NCBI GenBank assembly: GCA_024683485.1
Contig: JAIKYD010000056.1
Location: 1-33,204, forward strand
Direction: 5' to 3'
Length of the DNA stretch: 33,204 bases
From: Saccharofermentans sp.
GTDB lineage: Bacteria; Bacillota; Clostridia; Saccharofermentanales; Saccharofermentanaceae
A program made the position numbers and the translations under genes. The notes under the pieces are model-generated. The model did no database searches, was not told the DNA's origin, and saw only the letters and a program-made list of their open reading frames with translations. Shown in pieces: positions 15,383-24,971 of this stretch. How positions within the stretch are numbered: the first letter of the stretch is position 1; every line of letters starts with the position of its first letter.

Positions 15383-15425
15383 AGACTTTTACGGCAACCT
15401 GTTCTGTTAAATTCAGTTTGTTTAT

Positions 15426-15465
15426 GGGACTGTCCCCGGAAGACCGGGCGCAGTCCTGTTTTTTA
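15426..15465 (+). terminator. Rho-independent terminator after the solute-binding protein gene
   Basis: GGACTG pairs with CAGTCC and an inner CCCGG pairs with CCGGG. The stem is followed by TGTTTTTT. It lies about 45 bases after the stop codon at 15382. Confidence 0.85.
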
Positions 15466-15534
15466 TTTGCGGAAATTGCGGACAAACGGAAACAAAAATG
15501 TGACATAAGACATAGAATGTTTATATTTGCTTTG

Positions 15535-15563
15535 TTCAAAACGTCTAAATGATAGTGTAGAAT
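15535..15563 (+). promoter_or_regulatory. Candidate promoter of the cellobiose phosphorylase gene
   Basis: TTCAAA at 15535-15540 and TAGAAT at 15558-15563 are 17 bp apart and lie about 40 bases before the start codon, downstream of the previous terminator. The -35 is weak. Confidence 0.38.
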
Positions 15564-15602
15564 GATTAGGTCTTTAATAATAAAAATGCGGAGGCTAGCA
15601 AT

Positions 15603-18092
15603 ATGAGATTCGGGCATTTCGATGACTTGAGAAAAGAATACGTAATCAACACTCCAAAAACTCCTTATCCGTGGATCAACTATCTGGGCAATCAGGGCTT
15701 TTTCTCCCTGATCTCCAATACGGCAGGCGGCTATAGTTTTTATATGGACGCAAGGCTCAGAAGGATCACCCGTTACCGTTACAACAACGTTCCGCTGGAT
15801 ATGGGCGGCCGTTATTTCTACATCAATGATAACGGAACGATCTGGAATCCCGGCTGGTCTCCGGTCAAGACGGAACTTGATGAATATGAGTGCCGTCACG
15901 GTATGGGCTATACGGTTATCAAGGGCAAGAAGAACGGTCTCAAGGCTGAGGTAACATTCTTTGTTCCCCAGAACTATGACGGCGAGGTTCAGCAGGTCGT
16001 GCTTACCAACGAAGGCACGGAAGCAAAGGACTTCTCTCTCTTCTCAATGGCAGAGTGGTGTCTCTGGGATGCCCAGGATGACTGCACCAATTTTCAAAGG
16101 AATTTCTCCACAGGCCGTGTTGAGATCGAGGGATCCACTATCTATCACGTAACAGAATACAGAGACAGACGTAATCACTATGCTTTCTATACTGTAAATG
16201 ATGAGATCGACGGTTACGATACGGACCGTGACGCTTTCCTCGGCAGCATTTACAACGGATGGGACAACCCGGAGACGGTTAAGGCCGGCAAGGCTTCTGA
16301 TTCCTTTGCTGACGGCTGGTCTCCTATTGCTTCCCATTATAAGAAGATCACTCTCGCACCCGGTGAGAGCAAGACTCTGATCTATATCCTCGGCTATGCT
16401 GAGAATCCGCAGGACAAGAAGTTTGCTTCTGAAAAGCCTGCAAACCTCCTTACAAGAGAGACATGGGTCCTCAACAAGGAGAAGGCATACGCAATGATCG
16501 ACAAGTACAACACACCTGAAAAGGTTGCTGAAGGACTTGAGGAACTCCGCACAACATGGGAGAACCTGCTGAGCATTTACAAGGTCGATACACCTGATGA
16601 CAAGGTCAACCGCATGGTCAACATCTGGAACCAGTATCAGTGCATGGTTACATTCAACCTTTCACGTTCCGCTTCCTACTTTGAGTCCGGTATCGGCCGT
16701 GGCATGGGATTCAGAGATTCCAACCAGGATATCCTGGGCTTCGTTCACCAGATTCCTGACCGCGCAAGGGCAAGACTCATCGACATAGCTTCAACACAGC
16801 TTTCTGACGGCGGCTGCTATCACCAGTATCAGCCACTTACCAAGAAGGGTAATGCTGATATCGGCGGCGATTTCTCTGACGACCCGCTCTGGATGATCAT
16901 GTCTGTTGCAGCTTATATCAAGGAGACAGGCGACTGGGGAATCCTCGATGCAAATGTTCCTTTCGATGACGATCCGGAAGGCAAGCACACCATGCTCGAG
17001 CACCTCAATGTTTCCTTCTATCACATCGTAAACAATCTGGGACCTCACGGGCTGCCTCTCGCAATGAGAGCTGACTGGAACGACTGTATTAACCTGTCAT
17101 GCTTCTCAGATACACCCGGTGAATCTTTCCAGACATACACAAATCCCAAGTTCAAGGCTGAGGGCGGTTATTCCAAGATCGCTGAATCTGTATTCGTTGC
17201 AGCCCTCTTTACATACACAGGACCCGCTTATGTAGGCATTCTTGAGCATCTCGGAAAGGCTGATGAGGCTGCCAAGGCCCAGGCTGAGATCGATAAGATG
17301 AAGAAGAACACAATGGAATCCGCTTTCGACGGCGAGTGGTTCTTAAGAGCTTACGATGCTAACGGTGAGAAGATGGGATCACACGAGTGCGAAGAAGGTA
17401 AGATCTTCATCGAACCCCAAGGCTTTGCAGTTATGTCAGAGATCGGTAAGGATGTCGGAGCAGACATCAAGACACTCGATTCCATTGACAAGTATCTCAA
17501 CTGCGAGTATGGTCTCGTTCTCAATAATCCTGCTTTTACAAAGTACTATATCCAGTACGGTGAGATTTCCACATATCCCGGCGGATACAAGGAGAACGCA
17601 GGTATCTTCACACACAACAATGCATGGATCATCTGTGCGGAGGCTTATGCCGGAAGAGGCGAGAAGGCTTTTGAGTATTACTCAAAGATTGCTCCTGCTT
17701 TCACAGAGGAGACATCTGATATCCATAAGACTGAACCTTACGTTTACGGTCAGATGATCGGAGGCAAGGATGCGAAGAACTTCGGTCAGGGCAAGAACTC
17801 CTGGCTTACGGGTACAGCTGCCTGGAACATGGTTGCAATCTCTCAGTACATCCTTGGAATCAAGCCTGAGTTTGACGGCCTGAGAGTCGATCCTTCCATT
17901 CCTTCGGCTTGGGACGGCTTCAAGGTTGAGCGTAAGTTCAGAGGTGATGTATACGAGATCGAGATCAAGAATCCTGATCATGTATGCAAGGGCGTCAAGA
18001 AACTCACAGTTGACGGAAATGAGATCGAGGGCTGCATCGTTCCTGTTGCAGGCGACGGCCAGGCTCACAAGGTCGAGGTGGTTCTTGGTTAA
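15603..18092 (+). CDS. cbpA: Cellobiose phosphorylase (GH94)
   Basis: An 829-residue cytoplasmic enzyme that converts cellobiose and phosphate to alpha-glucose 1-phosphate and glucose, saving one ATP per bond. It aligns by eye almost end to end with clostridial cellobiose phosphorylase: [84 protein letters not shown] and [12 protein letters not shown]. The general acid is expected to be D494 within RADWNDC (residues 489-495). The length is that of the family. There is no signal peptide, so the substrate must be imported first. GCGGAGG precedes the ATG at 15603. The cellodextrin phosphorylase gene follows after 126 bp that hold a stem-loop. Identification is near certain; the symbol follows clostridial usage. 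Confidence 0.97.
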   Translation: MRFGHFDDLRKEYVINTPKTPYPWINYLGNQGFFSLISNTAGGYSFYMDARLRRITRYRYNNVPLDMGGRYFYINDNGTIWNPGWSPVKTELDEYECRHGMGYTVIKGKKNGLKAEVTFFVPQNYDGEVQQVVLTNEGTEAKDFSLFSMAEWCLWDAQDDCTNFQRNFSTGRVEIEGSTIYHVTEYRDRRNHYAFYTVNDEIDGYDTDRDAFLGSIYNGWDNPETVKAGKASDSFADGWSPIASHYKKITLAPGESKTLIYILGYAENPQDKKFASEKPANLLTRETWVLNKEKAYAMIDKYNTPEKVAEGLEELRTTWENLLSIYKVDTPDDKVNRMVNIWNQYQCMVTFNLSRSASYFESGIGRGMGFRDSNQDILGFVHQIPDRARARLIDIASTQLSDGGCYHQYQPLTKKGNADIGGDFSDDPLWMIMSVAAYIKETGDWGILDANVPFDDDPEGKHTMLEHLNVSFYHIVNNLGPHGLPLAMRADWNDCINLSCFSDTPGESFQTYTNPKFKAEGGYSKIAESVFVAALFTYTGPAYVGILEHLGKADEAAKAQAEIDKMKKNTMESAFDGEWFLRAYDANGEKMGSHECEEGKIFIEPQGFAVMSEIGKDVGADIKTLDSIDKYLNCEYGLVLNNPAFTKYYIQYGEISTYPGGYKENAGIFTHNNAWIICAEAYAGRGEKAFEYYSKIAPAFTEETSDIHKTEPYVYGQMIGGKDAKNFGQGKNSWLTGTAAWNMVAISQYILGIKPEFDGLRVDPSIPSAWDGFKVERKFRGDVYEIEIKNPDHVCKGVKKLTVDGNEIEGCIVPVAGDGQAHKVEVVLG

Positions 18093-18138
18093 AGACCGTG
18101 TCATTAAGACCAACTATTAATGTCATTAACTAAAGCAA

Positions 18139-18169
18139 AACCCCGCAGTCATATTTGAACCGTGGGGTT
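18139..18169 (+). other. Stem-loop between the two phosphorylase genes
   Basis: AACCCCGCAGT pairs with ACCGTGGGGTT (11 positions with one G-U and one mismatch) around a nine-base AT-rich loop. No T run follows, so transcription probably continues. It may be an RNA-processing or stabilising element in a dicistronic mRNA. It ends 49 bases before the cdpA start codon. Confidence 0.55.
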
Positions 18170-18218
18170 ACTTGCTGAAATCAGGCAATTACATATATTT
18201 AATCCGCGGAGGATCATT

Positions 18219-21206
18219 ATGGGTTACATCGGTGAAAAAGCAAGAGGAGAGAGATGTTCTGCAAAAGAGCTCCTTATAAAGAAATTCGGAGCTGACAATA
18301 CACAGGGCGGAATCTCCGCGCAGTATGTCCGTTTTGGCAAAGAGCCTGTCGTTATCGGCATATCGGGATTAGGTTTTGACAGTATGGCTGTCAATATCCT
18401 TGCCTCTGACGATGCGATTTTTGGGCAGTTCACAAAAACGGTCAATGAGGGATCAAGCATCCTTCTCGTTAAGAGTGAAAGCGGCTTGAAGGCATTGACT
18501 GAGAAAGACGGAGCTATTACTGATGCAGGTTTTGACAGTGCTGTTATTGCAAGATGCAGTGAACTTATCAGCAGTACCGAGACCTGGGGCGGTGAACTCA
18601 ATGACAAAGGCGAATTGATCTTTGATCCTTCCACACCATCACCCGGTCCTCACTATTACACAAACATGCTCATCGGAAACCGCATCGGGTTTATCTATCC
18701 TCTGCAGTCAACTCCGAAGAGTGCAGTGGACAGCCTTGGAGGAGGTTCTTTCAGATCCCACGCGGATACCCAGGTGCTTGCAACTAGATGGGATTATCTT
18801 CCTGAGCAGAATGGTTTCCCTGCTAACCGCCAGTTTTATCTCGTAGAGAACGGCAAGCAGATCTTCTGGTCAGGCAATGCTATTGCAGAAGGTCTTAAGA
18901 AGATTGAGACCGTTCATTCCCAGAACAGAACGGTAATAAATTATGAGCTTGAATGCGGCCTCAAGATCAGAAGGACAATTTTTATCGTTCCCCAGAGAGA
19001 AGGTCTGCCTGTAGCTTGCGAAGCCCAGCTGATCGATATAGAGAATACCACTTCTGAGGATAAGGAACTCAGAGTTGTCTGCACCGGTATGTTTGGTACA
19101 AAGCAGACTCATGCGCTTTCCGAAGACGTTATCTTTACTACAGTTGTAGGCGAGTCACAGGTATTCTTCAATGAGAATAACGAGGTCCGTGCCGTAAGTG
19201 CTGATCCCAATCCTAACGGAACAAAGGGTGACATCAGATTCAACGAGACTGTCGTTCATAGTGATGACGGCGATGTTTTCGCAGACCAGTACGCTGTAAG
19301 ATACGCTGATTTTGTAGGTTCCGGAAGCCTCGAAAAGCCTGAATTTATCTATCCTCTGGCTTCAAGACCTTCAAGAAAGGGACCGGGATTCTTTGCTACT
19401 TCCACACCGTTCACGGTGAAGGCAAACGGTTCTGTCCGTGTTGACAACATCACATGCCTTTCATCAGACTGCGTAAACGACAAGTTCGTAATTGACCAGA
19501 CCCCTGCTGCAGAAGTTGAAGCAGTTGCAGAATACATCAAGGATCCCGCAAATCTTGCAAGAGACCTTCAGGATGTTATCGACTTCGCAGGCAAGTATTC
19601 CAACTACATGAAGATCTCCCACGATGACAAGAACTTCGAGGCTTATGTTAATAACAACCTTCCGTTCCAGGTCTTCTACCAGACTTTTGTATCCAGATCT
19701 CTTGACTGGACACAGAAGGGATACCGTGAGATCGGATTCAGAGAGATCCAGGATATCTTTGCTTCCATGTATTATTTCGCCGGTATGGGAAGGACCGACT
19801 TCGTTAAGGAAATGCTCGCCGGATGGATCGAGAATGTTTACGAAGACGGTTATACAAATCACAACTTCTATTGGATCGGGAAAGAACCCGGCTGGTGGTC
19901 AGATGACGGACTCTGGCTTCTCCAGGCTCTGGACAGATATCTTGGACTTACAGACGATTATGCATTCCTCGAAGAAGAGTTCGTCATGGCAGGCACCAAG
20001 GTCAAGAAGACCGATGCAGGTGTAAAGCGTAAGCTCAAGGATACTATCAAGGCTATCCTGATGTACAGCGGCAGGATATCACTCGGAAAGCACGGTATTC
20101 CGCTTATCGACCGTGCTGACTGGAATGACTGCCTGAGAGTTGACCCTGATGCGATCTCCGGAAAGGACAAGGTTGCTGAGTATAAAGAGCAGATCGCAGC
20201 AAGCGGCAAGGCTTATGGTGAAGTTCCTTATGATTCAGAGTTCTCCGAGTCCGTAATGAACGGCTTCCTTTTGAAGGTTGCATTGGATGCGGCTGAGACA
20301 ATGTTCAGAAAGACAGGTGATCCTGATGCTGATGATATAAAGGCGCTTTCTGACAAGCTTGCTGCTAATCTCCGTGAGAACTGCTGGAAGGGTGACTTCT
20401 ACTGCAGAGTTCTCTTCAACAGGAAAGACAGAACAGATATCTCTTATCTTGGTGCGCAGGGTGACGGACTTGCGGTTGAAGCAGGCCATCCCGGCACGTA
20501 CTTCCTCAACAGCTTCTCATGGTCACTCCTGGCCGGAGTTGCATCTGAGGAGGAGATCGATACCATGCTCGATTCACTCGACAAGTATCTCAAGACACCG
20601 TACGGCTTCAGGCTTTGCTCGACAGTTGATTATCCGAGGATAGCCCCGAAGATAGACGTTGCCCTTTATTATCCGGGCGATCGTGAGAACGGTGGCGTGT
20701 TCAAGCATGCGAACATGATGGCATGTTCAGCTATGCTCGGTGCGGCAAAGACGGTCAGGAATGAAGCTCTCGCTTCAAGACTTGCAGATACGGCTTACTG
20801 GATCATTGACAAGATCCTGCCTTATAACACTTTGAAGACGCCTTTTGTTACCTGCGGCAACCCCAGATGGTGCACACAGTATAACAACAGCCAGACAGGA
20901 GAGAATATCGGACCTACATTATCCGGTACATCAACATGGCTCCTGCTCTCGCTCTTCCAGTGCTTCGGTATTGAATTCACGAGCGAAGGTTTAAGGGTTG
21001 AACCTATCCTGAGACAGACAGATAAGAGACTGGACGTTAAGGTGTCCGTATGCGGAACCTCTTACGATATCCACATCACAAAGCCCGAAGGCTTCATCCG
21101 TGCGCAGGACGGTATCAAGGTTAAGCTTGACGGTGTTGAATGCGGGGGAACATTGCTTCCTGTCGCTGCTGACGGCAATACCCATAAGGTCGATATCGAG
21201 TTTTGA
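18219..21206 (+). CDS. cdpA: Cellodextrin phosphorylase (GH94)
   Basis: A 995-residue cytoplasmic enzyme that removes glucose 1-phosphate units from cello-oligosaccharides longer than cellobiose. It follows the clostridial cellodextrin phosphorylase sequence closely: PGPHYYTNMLIGNRIGF, STPKSAVDSLGGGSFRSHA, TQVLATRWDYL, ENGFPANRQFYLVENGKQIF, QKGYREIGFREIQDIFASMY, GDRENGGVFKHANMMA and TGENIGPTLSGTSTWL. The expected general acid is D637 in RADWNDC. The length of about 985 residues is that of the family and clearly longer than CbpA. I chose the ATG at 18219 because GCGGAGG lies just upstream; a GTG at 18162 would add 19 unlikely residues. cbpA is directly upstream, so long cellodextrins and cellobiose are both covered. 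hprK starts 19 bp downstream. Confidence 0.95.
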   Translation: MGYIGEKARGERCSAKELLIKKFGADNTQGGISAQYVRFGKEPVVIGISGLGFDSMAVNILASDDAIFGQFTKTVNEGSSILLVKSESGLKALTEKDGAITDAGFDSAVIARCSELISSTETWGGELNDKGELIFDPSTPSPGPHYYTNMLIGNRIGFIYPLQSTPKSAVDSLGGGSFRSHADTQVLATRWDYLPEQNGFPANRQFYLVENGKQIFWSGNAIAEGLKKIETVHSQNRTVINYELECGLKIRRTIFIVPQREGLPVACEAQLIDIENTTSEDKELRVVCTGMFGTKQTHALSEDVIFTTVVGESQVFFNENNEVRAVSADPNPNGTKGDIRFNETVVHSDDGDVFADQYAVRYADFVGSGSLEKPEFIYPLASRPSRKGPGFFATSTPFTVKANGSVRVDNITCLSSDCVNDKFVIDQTPAAEVEAVAEYIKDPANLARDLQDVIDFAGKYSNYMKISHDDKNFEAYVNNNLPFQVFYQTFVSRSLDWTQKGYREIGFREIQDIFASMYYFAGMGRTDFVKEMLAGWIENVYEDGYTNHNFYWIGKEPGWWSDDGLWLLQALDRYLGLTDDYAFLEEEFVMAGTKVKKTDAGVKRKLKDTIKAILMYSGRISLGKHGIPLIDRADWNDCLRVDPDAISGKDKVAEYKEQIAASGKAYGEVPYDSEFSESVMNGFLLKVALDAAETMFRKTGDPDADDIKALSDKLAANLRENCWKGDFYCRVLFNRKDRTDISYLGAQGDGLAVEAGHPGTYFLNSFSWSLLAGVASEEEIDTMLDSLDKYLKTPYGFRLCSTVDYPRIAPKIDVALYYPGDRENGGVFKHANMMACSAMLGAAKTVRNEALASRLADTAYWIIDKILPYNTLKTPFVTCGNPRWCTQYNNSQTGENIGPTLSGTSTWLLLSLFQCFGIEFTSEGLRVEPILRQTDKRLDVKVSVCGTSYDIHITKPEGFIRAQDGIKVKLDGVECGGTLLPVAADGNTHKVDIEF

Positions 21207-21225
21207 TCGGAGGATTTAGAATAAA

Positions 21226-22158
21226 ATGCCTTTTTCGAGCGTCTTTTTATCAGAGATAGTCAAGAATTACAATCTCGAGGTCGTTTACGATTCAGGTGAT
21301 ATTGAATCCAGAAGGATCTGTGTAGCGGACGTTACAAGACCCGGTTTGCAGCTTGCGGGATACTACGACCACTTCGGTCCGGACCGTATCCAGATGATCG
21401 GCAATATGGAGCATGCATATCTTGACAACCTCTCTCCTGAAGAGAGAGCCAAGTCTGTATCAGCTCTGTTTGAAAAGAATATCCCTGCTCTTATAGTCAC
21501 CCGTGACCATAAGGTTCACAAGGAGATCCTGGATGCTGCTAGAAAGTATCAGACTCCTGTGTTAAGGACTTCGCAGGCTACTTCCGACTTCTCATCGGAA
21601 CTTGTCAAATACCTCAAGATGGAGCTTGCTCCGCGTGTATCGATGCACGGTGTTCTTGTCGAAGTAAACGGTGAAGGTATCCTTATTCTGGGTGAGTCCG
21701 GCGTAGGAAAATCCGAGACTGCCCTGGAGATAGTAAAGAGAGGTCACAGGCTTATAGCTGATGACCAGATTGAGATCCGCAAGGTGTCAGAGACGACACT
21801 TCTTGGACGTGCTCCTGATGTGATCAAGCATCTTATTGAGATCCGCGGTATTGGTATTCTTGATGTTAAGGAACTCTACGGTGTATCTGCCGTTAAGCAG
21901 CAGGAGAATATAGATTTCGTAATCAATCTGGAACTCTGGGATGAGAAAAAGACTTATGACAGACTGGGACTGACGGAAGAGACAACTGATATTCTTGGAA
22001 TAAAAGTTCCTTCGGTAACGATTCCTGTAGGTCCCGGACGTAACCTTGCGATCATTGTCGAGGCGGCTGCCATCAACTACAGAGTCAAGAAGATGGGTTA
22101 CAATGCTGCCCAGGATCTCGTGTCGAGAGTCTTCCCCGGGAAGTCCTTGGATGGCTGA
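21226..22158 (+). CDS. hprK: HPr kinase/phosphorylase
   Basis: A 310-residue bifunctional enzyme that phosphorylates HPr on its regulatory serine and reverses this with phosphate, so setting carbon catabolite repression through CcpA in Firmicutes. It has the N-terminal regulatory domain (about 1-130), H141 in MHGVLVEV, Walker A GESGVGKS (156-163), the family signature EIRGIGILDV and the C-terminal PVGPGRNLAIIVEAAAINYR. The length is standard. CGGAGG precedes the ATG at 21226. It starts 19 bp after cdpA and overlaps murB by eight bases. The hprK-murB-rapZ-whiA order is known in Clostridia. Here it may be co-transcribed with the cellodextrin genes, as no terminator is visible between them. Confidence 0.96.
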   Translation: MPFSSVFLSEIVKNYNLEVVYDSGDIESRRICVADVTRPGLQLAGYYDHFGPDRIQMIGNMEHAYLDNLSPEERAKSVSALFEKNIPALIVTRDHKVHKEILDAARKYQTPVLRTSQATSDFSSELVKYLKMELAPRVSMHGVLVEVNGEGILILGESGVGKSETALEIVKRGHRLIADDQIEIRKVSETTLLGRAPDVIKHLIEIRGIGILDVKELYGVSAVKQQENIDFVINLELWDEKKTYDRLGLTEETTDILGIKVPSVTIPVGPGRNLAIIVEAAAINYRVKKMGYNAAQDLVSRVFPGKSLDG

Positions 22159-23068
22159 CATCATTCCTCTCGAAAATGTTCCGCTTGCGGGATATTCAAC
22201 TTTCAGATGCGGGGGACCGGCAAGGTTCTTTGCCGAACCTTCTAATGGAGATGAAGTTGCTTCGCTCTTCAGATGGGCGGACGAAAAAGGTCTGGATGTA
22301 TTTGTTCTTGGCAACGGTTCCAACTGTCTTATTTCCGATGATGGATTTGAAGGTCTTGTTATCAGGATCGCCAGAAATATGAGTGAACTTTCATCTGCGG
22401 AAATGAATGGAGGCAGTGTCAAAGTTACTGCCGGTGCCGGTCTGCCCTTTGCCAGATTTGGAAATTACTGTGCTGAATTATCTCTTACAGGTGCGGAGTT
22501 TGCATGCGGGATACCCGGTTCATGCGGCGGTGCGGTATTCATGAATGCGGGCGCATACGGTGGAGAAACTAAAGACTTTGTCTCCAGAGTCAATTACTGG
22601 GATGGAAAAGACATTTGTTATATAGACGGTGATCAATGTGGATTCGGATACAGGACCAGCCTTTTTGAAAAACTTAATGCAGAAGGAAAGACTGCAGTTA
22701 TCCTTGGCTTTGAAGCTGTACTCCCAAAGGGCAGCAAAGAAGAGATAACGGGTCTGGTCGATGATCTCAGGATCAGGAGAACGGCAAGCCAGCCACTCGA
22801 TGTTCCTTCGGCAGGTTCGACGTTTAAGAGGCCTGAAGGATATTTCGCTGCCAAGCTTATAGAAGAGGCGGGACTCAAGGGATTTGCTCTGGATGATTCC
22901 GGAGCCCAGGTATCACCAAAGCATGCTGGTTTTATTGTTAATAACGGAGGCAAAGCAAAGGCTTCCGATGTCTTAAGACTTATAGATTATGTGGTGGAAA
23001 AAGTATTTGTGAACTCAGGTGTGAGACTTGAGAAAGAAGTAAGACTTGTAGGTAACTTCGGGGTGTAA
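22151..23068 (+). CDS. murB: UDP-N-acetylenolpyruvoylglucosamine reductase (MurB)
   Basis: A 305-residue FAD enzyme that reduces UDP-GlcNAc-enolpyruvate to UDP-MurNAc with NADPH, the second committed step of peptidoglycan synthesis. It has YSTFRCGGPARFF, the FAD motif VLGNGSNCLISDDGF, GIPGSCGGAVFMNAGAYGGE, the catalytic-serine segment AGSTFKRPEG, AAKLIEEAGLKG and the C-terminal glutamate region GVRLEKEVRLVG. It lacks the insertion of E. coli-type MurB, so it is the shorter type II form. The start is the ATG at 22151 inside the end of hprK (eight-base overlap). The frame extends further upstream, but that extension has no family similarity and runs through hprK. A strong ribosome binding site is not visible, which suggests translational coupling. 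Confidence 0.95.
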   Translation: MADIIPLENVPLAGYSTFRCGGPARFFAEPSNGDEVASLFRWADEKGLDVFVLGNGSNCLISDDGFEGLVIRIARNMSELSSAEMNGGSVKVTAGAGLPFARFGNYCAELSLTGAEFACGIPGSCGGAVFMNAGAYGGETKDFVSRVNYWDGKDICYIDGDQCGFGYRTSLFEKLNAEGKTAVILGFEAVLPKGSKEEITGLVDDLRIRRTASQPLDVPSAGSTFKRPEGYFAAKLIEEAGLKGFALDDSGAQVSPKHAGFIVNNGGKAKASDVLRLIDYVVEKVFVNSGVRLEKEVRLVGNFGV

Positions 23069-23071
23069 AAA

Positions 23072-23977
23072 ATGGAAATTCTGTTTTTAACGGGAATGAG
23101 CGGCGCAGGCAAGAGTGCGGCCGTCAGGTATCTTGAGGACTGCGGATATTTCTGTATGGATAATGTTCCGCCGTATGTTCTGCCGGATCTGGTCAGAAGC
23201 TTTTTCAGAGGAAGAAACGGAGAAGGATTCTCGACTCCCAAACTTGCATTTGTTGTCGATATCAGATCGCAGGAATACTTAGACGGTTTTGATGAGGCAC
23301 TAGCTCTTATTGACGAAGAGGTCGGATGCCCCTATAAGGTCATATTCCTTGAGGCTTCAGATCCTGTTCTGATAAGCAGATATCAGCAGACAAGGAGAAA
23401 GCATCCTCTTGCAGGAAAGAAGGGATCACTTACCAAAGCTCTTTCCGAAGAGAGGAAGATGCTCGAAAACATAAGGGAGATCGCTACAGTTGTTATCGAT
23501 ACTTCACTTCTTACGGATGCAGAACTCTGCAAAGCCATCGGAGAGATAATCAAGAGCGATGACAGCCAGAGTATTCTGGTAGTGGTTGAATCTTTCGGAT
23601 TCAAATACGGCCTTCCGGTCGATTGTGATTATGTGTTCGATGTCAGATTTCTTCCAAATCCATTTTATTTGCCCCAACTGCGCAATTTTACGGGTAAAGA
23701 TAAGGCGATAGCTGAATATCTTGAAGGTTTTGATGCAACTGATGAGTTTAACTATATGACATCTGAGCTCCTGACATTTGTTATTCCGTTCTATGAGAAA
23801 GAGGGCAAGGGTAGTGTTCACATCGGTATCGGATGTACAGGCGGAAGACACAGATCAGTTTACTGTGCCGAGACTATTGCCAGGAAAATGGCCGAAAACG
23901 GAATAAAATGCATAATCTCACACAGAGACATAGATAAGGAACCACACAGATATACCAAGAAGGCGGATGAATACTGA
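23072..23977 (+). CDS. rapZ: RapZ/YvcJ-family nucleotide-binding protein
   Basis: A 301-residue cytoplasmic P-loop protein. In E. coli RapZ is an RNA-binding adaptor that senses glucosamine 6-phosphate; in B. subtilis YvcJ is a GTPase linked to competence. It has Walker A GMSGAGKS (8-15), GYFCMDNVPPYVLPDL, the central RYQQTRRKHPL and the C-terminal small-ligand motif IGIGCTGGRHRSVYCAE near residue 255. The length matches the family. It begins three bases after the murB stop, and its own stop overlaps the whiA start by one base (TGATG). The tight packing argues for one operon with hprK and murB. Family identity is certain; the exact role in this organism is unknown. Confidence 0.95.
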   Translation: MEILFLTGMSGAGKSAAVRYLEDCGYFCMDNVPPYVLPDLVRSFFRGRNGEGFSTPKLAFVVDIRSQEYLDGFDEALALIDEEVGCPYKVIFLEASDPVLISRYQQTRRKHPLAGKKGSLTKALSEERKMLENIREIATVVIDTSLLTDAELCKAIGEIIKSDDSQSILVVVESFGFKYGLPVDCDYVFDVRFLPNPFYLPQLRNFTGKDKAIAEYLEGFDATDEFNYMTSELLTFVIPFYEKEGKGSVHIGIGCTGGRHRSVYCAETIARKMAENGIKCIISHRDIDKEPHRYTKKADEY

Positions 23978-24843
23978 TGGAGGACAGCTTTTCCCTGAGA
24001 GTTAAGCTTGAGACCTGCAGCAAGGCCGTGAAAAAACCTGTTCAAAGACAGACTGCATTATGCGGACTGATCCTGAGTGAGTCCGGAGATGATCTGTCAG
24101 AACCTGCAAAGGAAGTCAGGATCCCTGAAAGGCTTTCAGAAGCTGTAGTTCATCTTTTCGGGGAAGAAGGGATCAGCTGCACATGCTCGAAAGGCAGGAT
24201 CAAATTGTCCTATGGCGATAAAAGCACGCTGCATGAAAAGATTCAGGAGCTTTTATCATCAATAGATAACGGGGATCTTACAATAGAGGATGCGAGAAGG
24301 ATACTCAGAGGGGCTTTCTGGGGAACCGGTTATTGCTCGGATCCTGTTAAGAATTACAGGATCGAGTTTATTGTTCAGAGCATGAGGGCTGCTGATATTA
24401 TTGCATCTGCTCTTAATACATTATCAATAAGATTTATCAGGACAGAACGCAGGAACGGGTATGCATTATATTTTAAGAACGGTGATGATGTATCTGACTT
24501 CTTAAGTTACATCGGAAGTCCCTCTGCGATGATGGAGTTCGAGAATATCCGGGCCGGCAAGGATGTAAACAGCAAGGTAATAAGAGCAGTCAACTGTGAT
24601 GAAGGCAACACAAAGCGTCAGGCCGAGGCTGCTGCACAGAGGAATGAACTAATCGTTAAGGTTATGGAATCGGGAATGGCAGGCAAGCTGTCACCGGAAT
24701 TACGTGAAGCAGCTAAGGCTCATATGGAGAATCCCGGAGCTTCCCTTGCTGATCTTGGTGCGATGATGGATCCGCCGATAGGCAAGTCCGGCATGAGACA
24801 CCGCCTTGAGAAAATAGCGGAATTTGCAAAAAGTCTGCAGTAA
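23977..24843 (+). CDS. whiA: DNA-binding protein WhiA
   Basis: A 288-residue regulator conserved in Gram-positive bacteria; it acts in sporulation in Streptomyces and in cell division and metabolism in Bacillus. The N-terminal part resembles a degenerate LAGLIDADG fold (CGLILSESGDD region, then ARRILRGAFWGTGYCSDP and YALYFKNGDDVSDFLSYIG). The C-terminus is the WhiA helix-turn-helix: LADLGAMMDPPIGKSGMRHR followed by LEKIAEFAKSL. It is somewhat shorter than the 310-330 residues common elsewhere. It starts at the ATG that overlaps the rapZ stop by one base. In many Firmicutes yvcK (glmR) lies between rapZ and whiA, and it is absent here. Confidence 0.93.
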   Translation: MEDSFSLRVKLETCSKAVKKPVQRQTALCGLILSESGDDLSEPAKEVRIPERLSEAVVHLFGEEGISCTCSKGRIKLSYGDKSTLHEKIQELLSSIDNGDLTIEDARRILRGAFWGTGYCSDPVKNYRIEFIVQSMRAADIIASALNTLSIRFIRTERRNGYALYFKNGDDVSDFLSYIGSPSAMMEFENIRAGKDVNSKVIRAVNCDEGNTKRQAEAAAQRNELIVKVMESGMAGKLSPELREAAKAHMENPGASLADLGAMMDPPIGKSGMRHRLEKIAEFAKSLQ

Positions 24844-24900
24844 AAAATCAAAGATCCCTTATTTTATTGATGGTTTCAAAGGTTGTTTGATACTCAAAGT

Positions 24901-24929
24901 TTGAGATTATATTACAGCCGTGTTACAAT
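24901..24929 (+). promoter_or_regulatory. Sigma-A-type promoter of the propeller-protein gene
   Basis: TTGAGA at 24901-24906, a 17-bp spacer and TACAAT at 24924-24929, with TG one base before the -10. This is the best complete promoter in the window. It lies 43 bases before the start codon at 24972. Confidence 0.72.
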
Positions 24930-24971
24930 AATCGTTAACTTTTTGAAAAGGAACACAAAAGAGGGGTATTT

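Noticed and set aside
15480..15500. A possible catabolite-response (cre) site upstream of cbpA, around AACGGAAACAA
   Set aside because: The right half fits ARCGNWWWCAW, but the left half has no TG at the expected place (three mismatches), so a CcpA site cannot be supported.
17356..17757. A 133-residue frame inside cbpA, and similar antisense or shifted frames inside cdpA and hprK
   Set aside because: They are shadows of strongly coding genes with biased codon use. None has a ribosome binding site or a recognisable domain.
18162..18218. A 19-residue extension of cellodextrin phosphorylase from a GTG
   Set aside because: It would start inside the stem-loop, while the ATG at 18219 has GCGGAGG at the right distance.
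22046..22150. An N-terminal extension of MurB by 35 residues
   Set aside because: This frame runs through the end of hprK and has no similarity to MurB. The ATG at 22151 begins exactly where family similarity begins.
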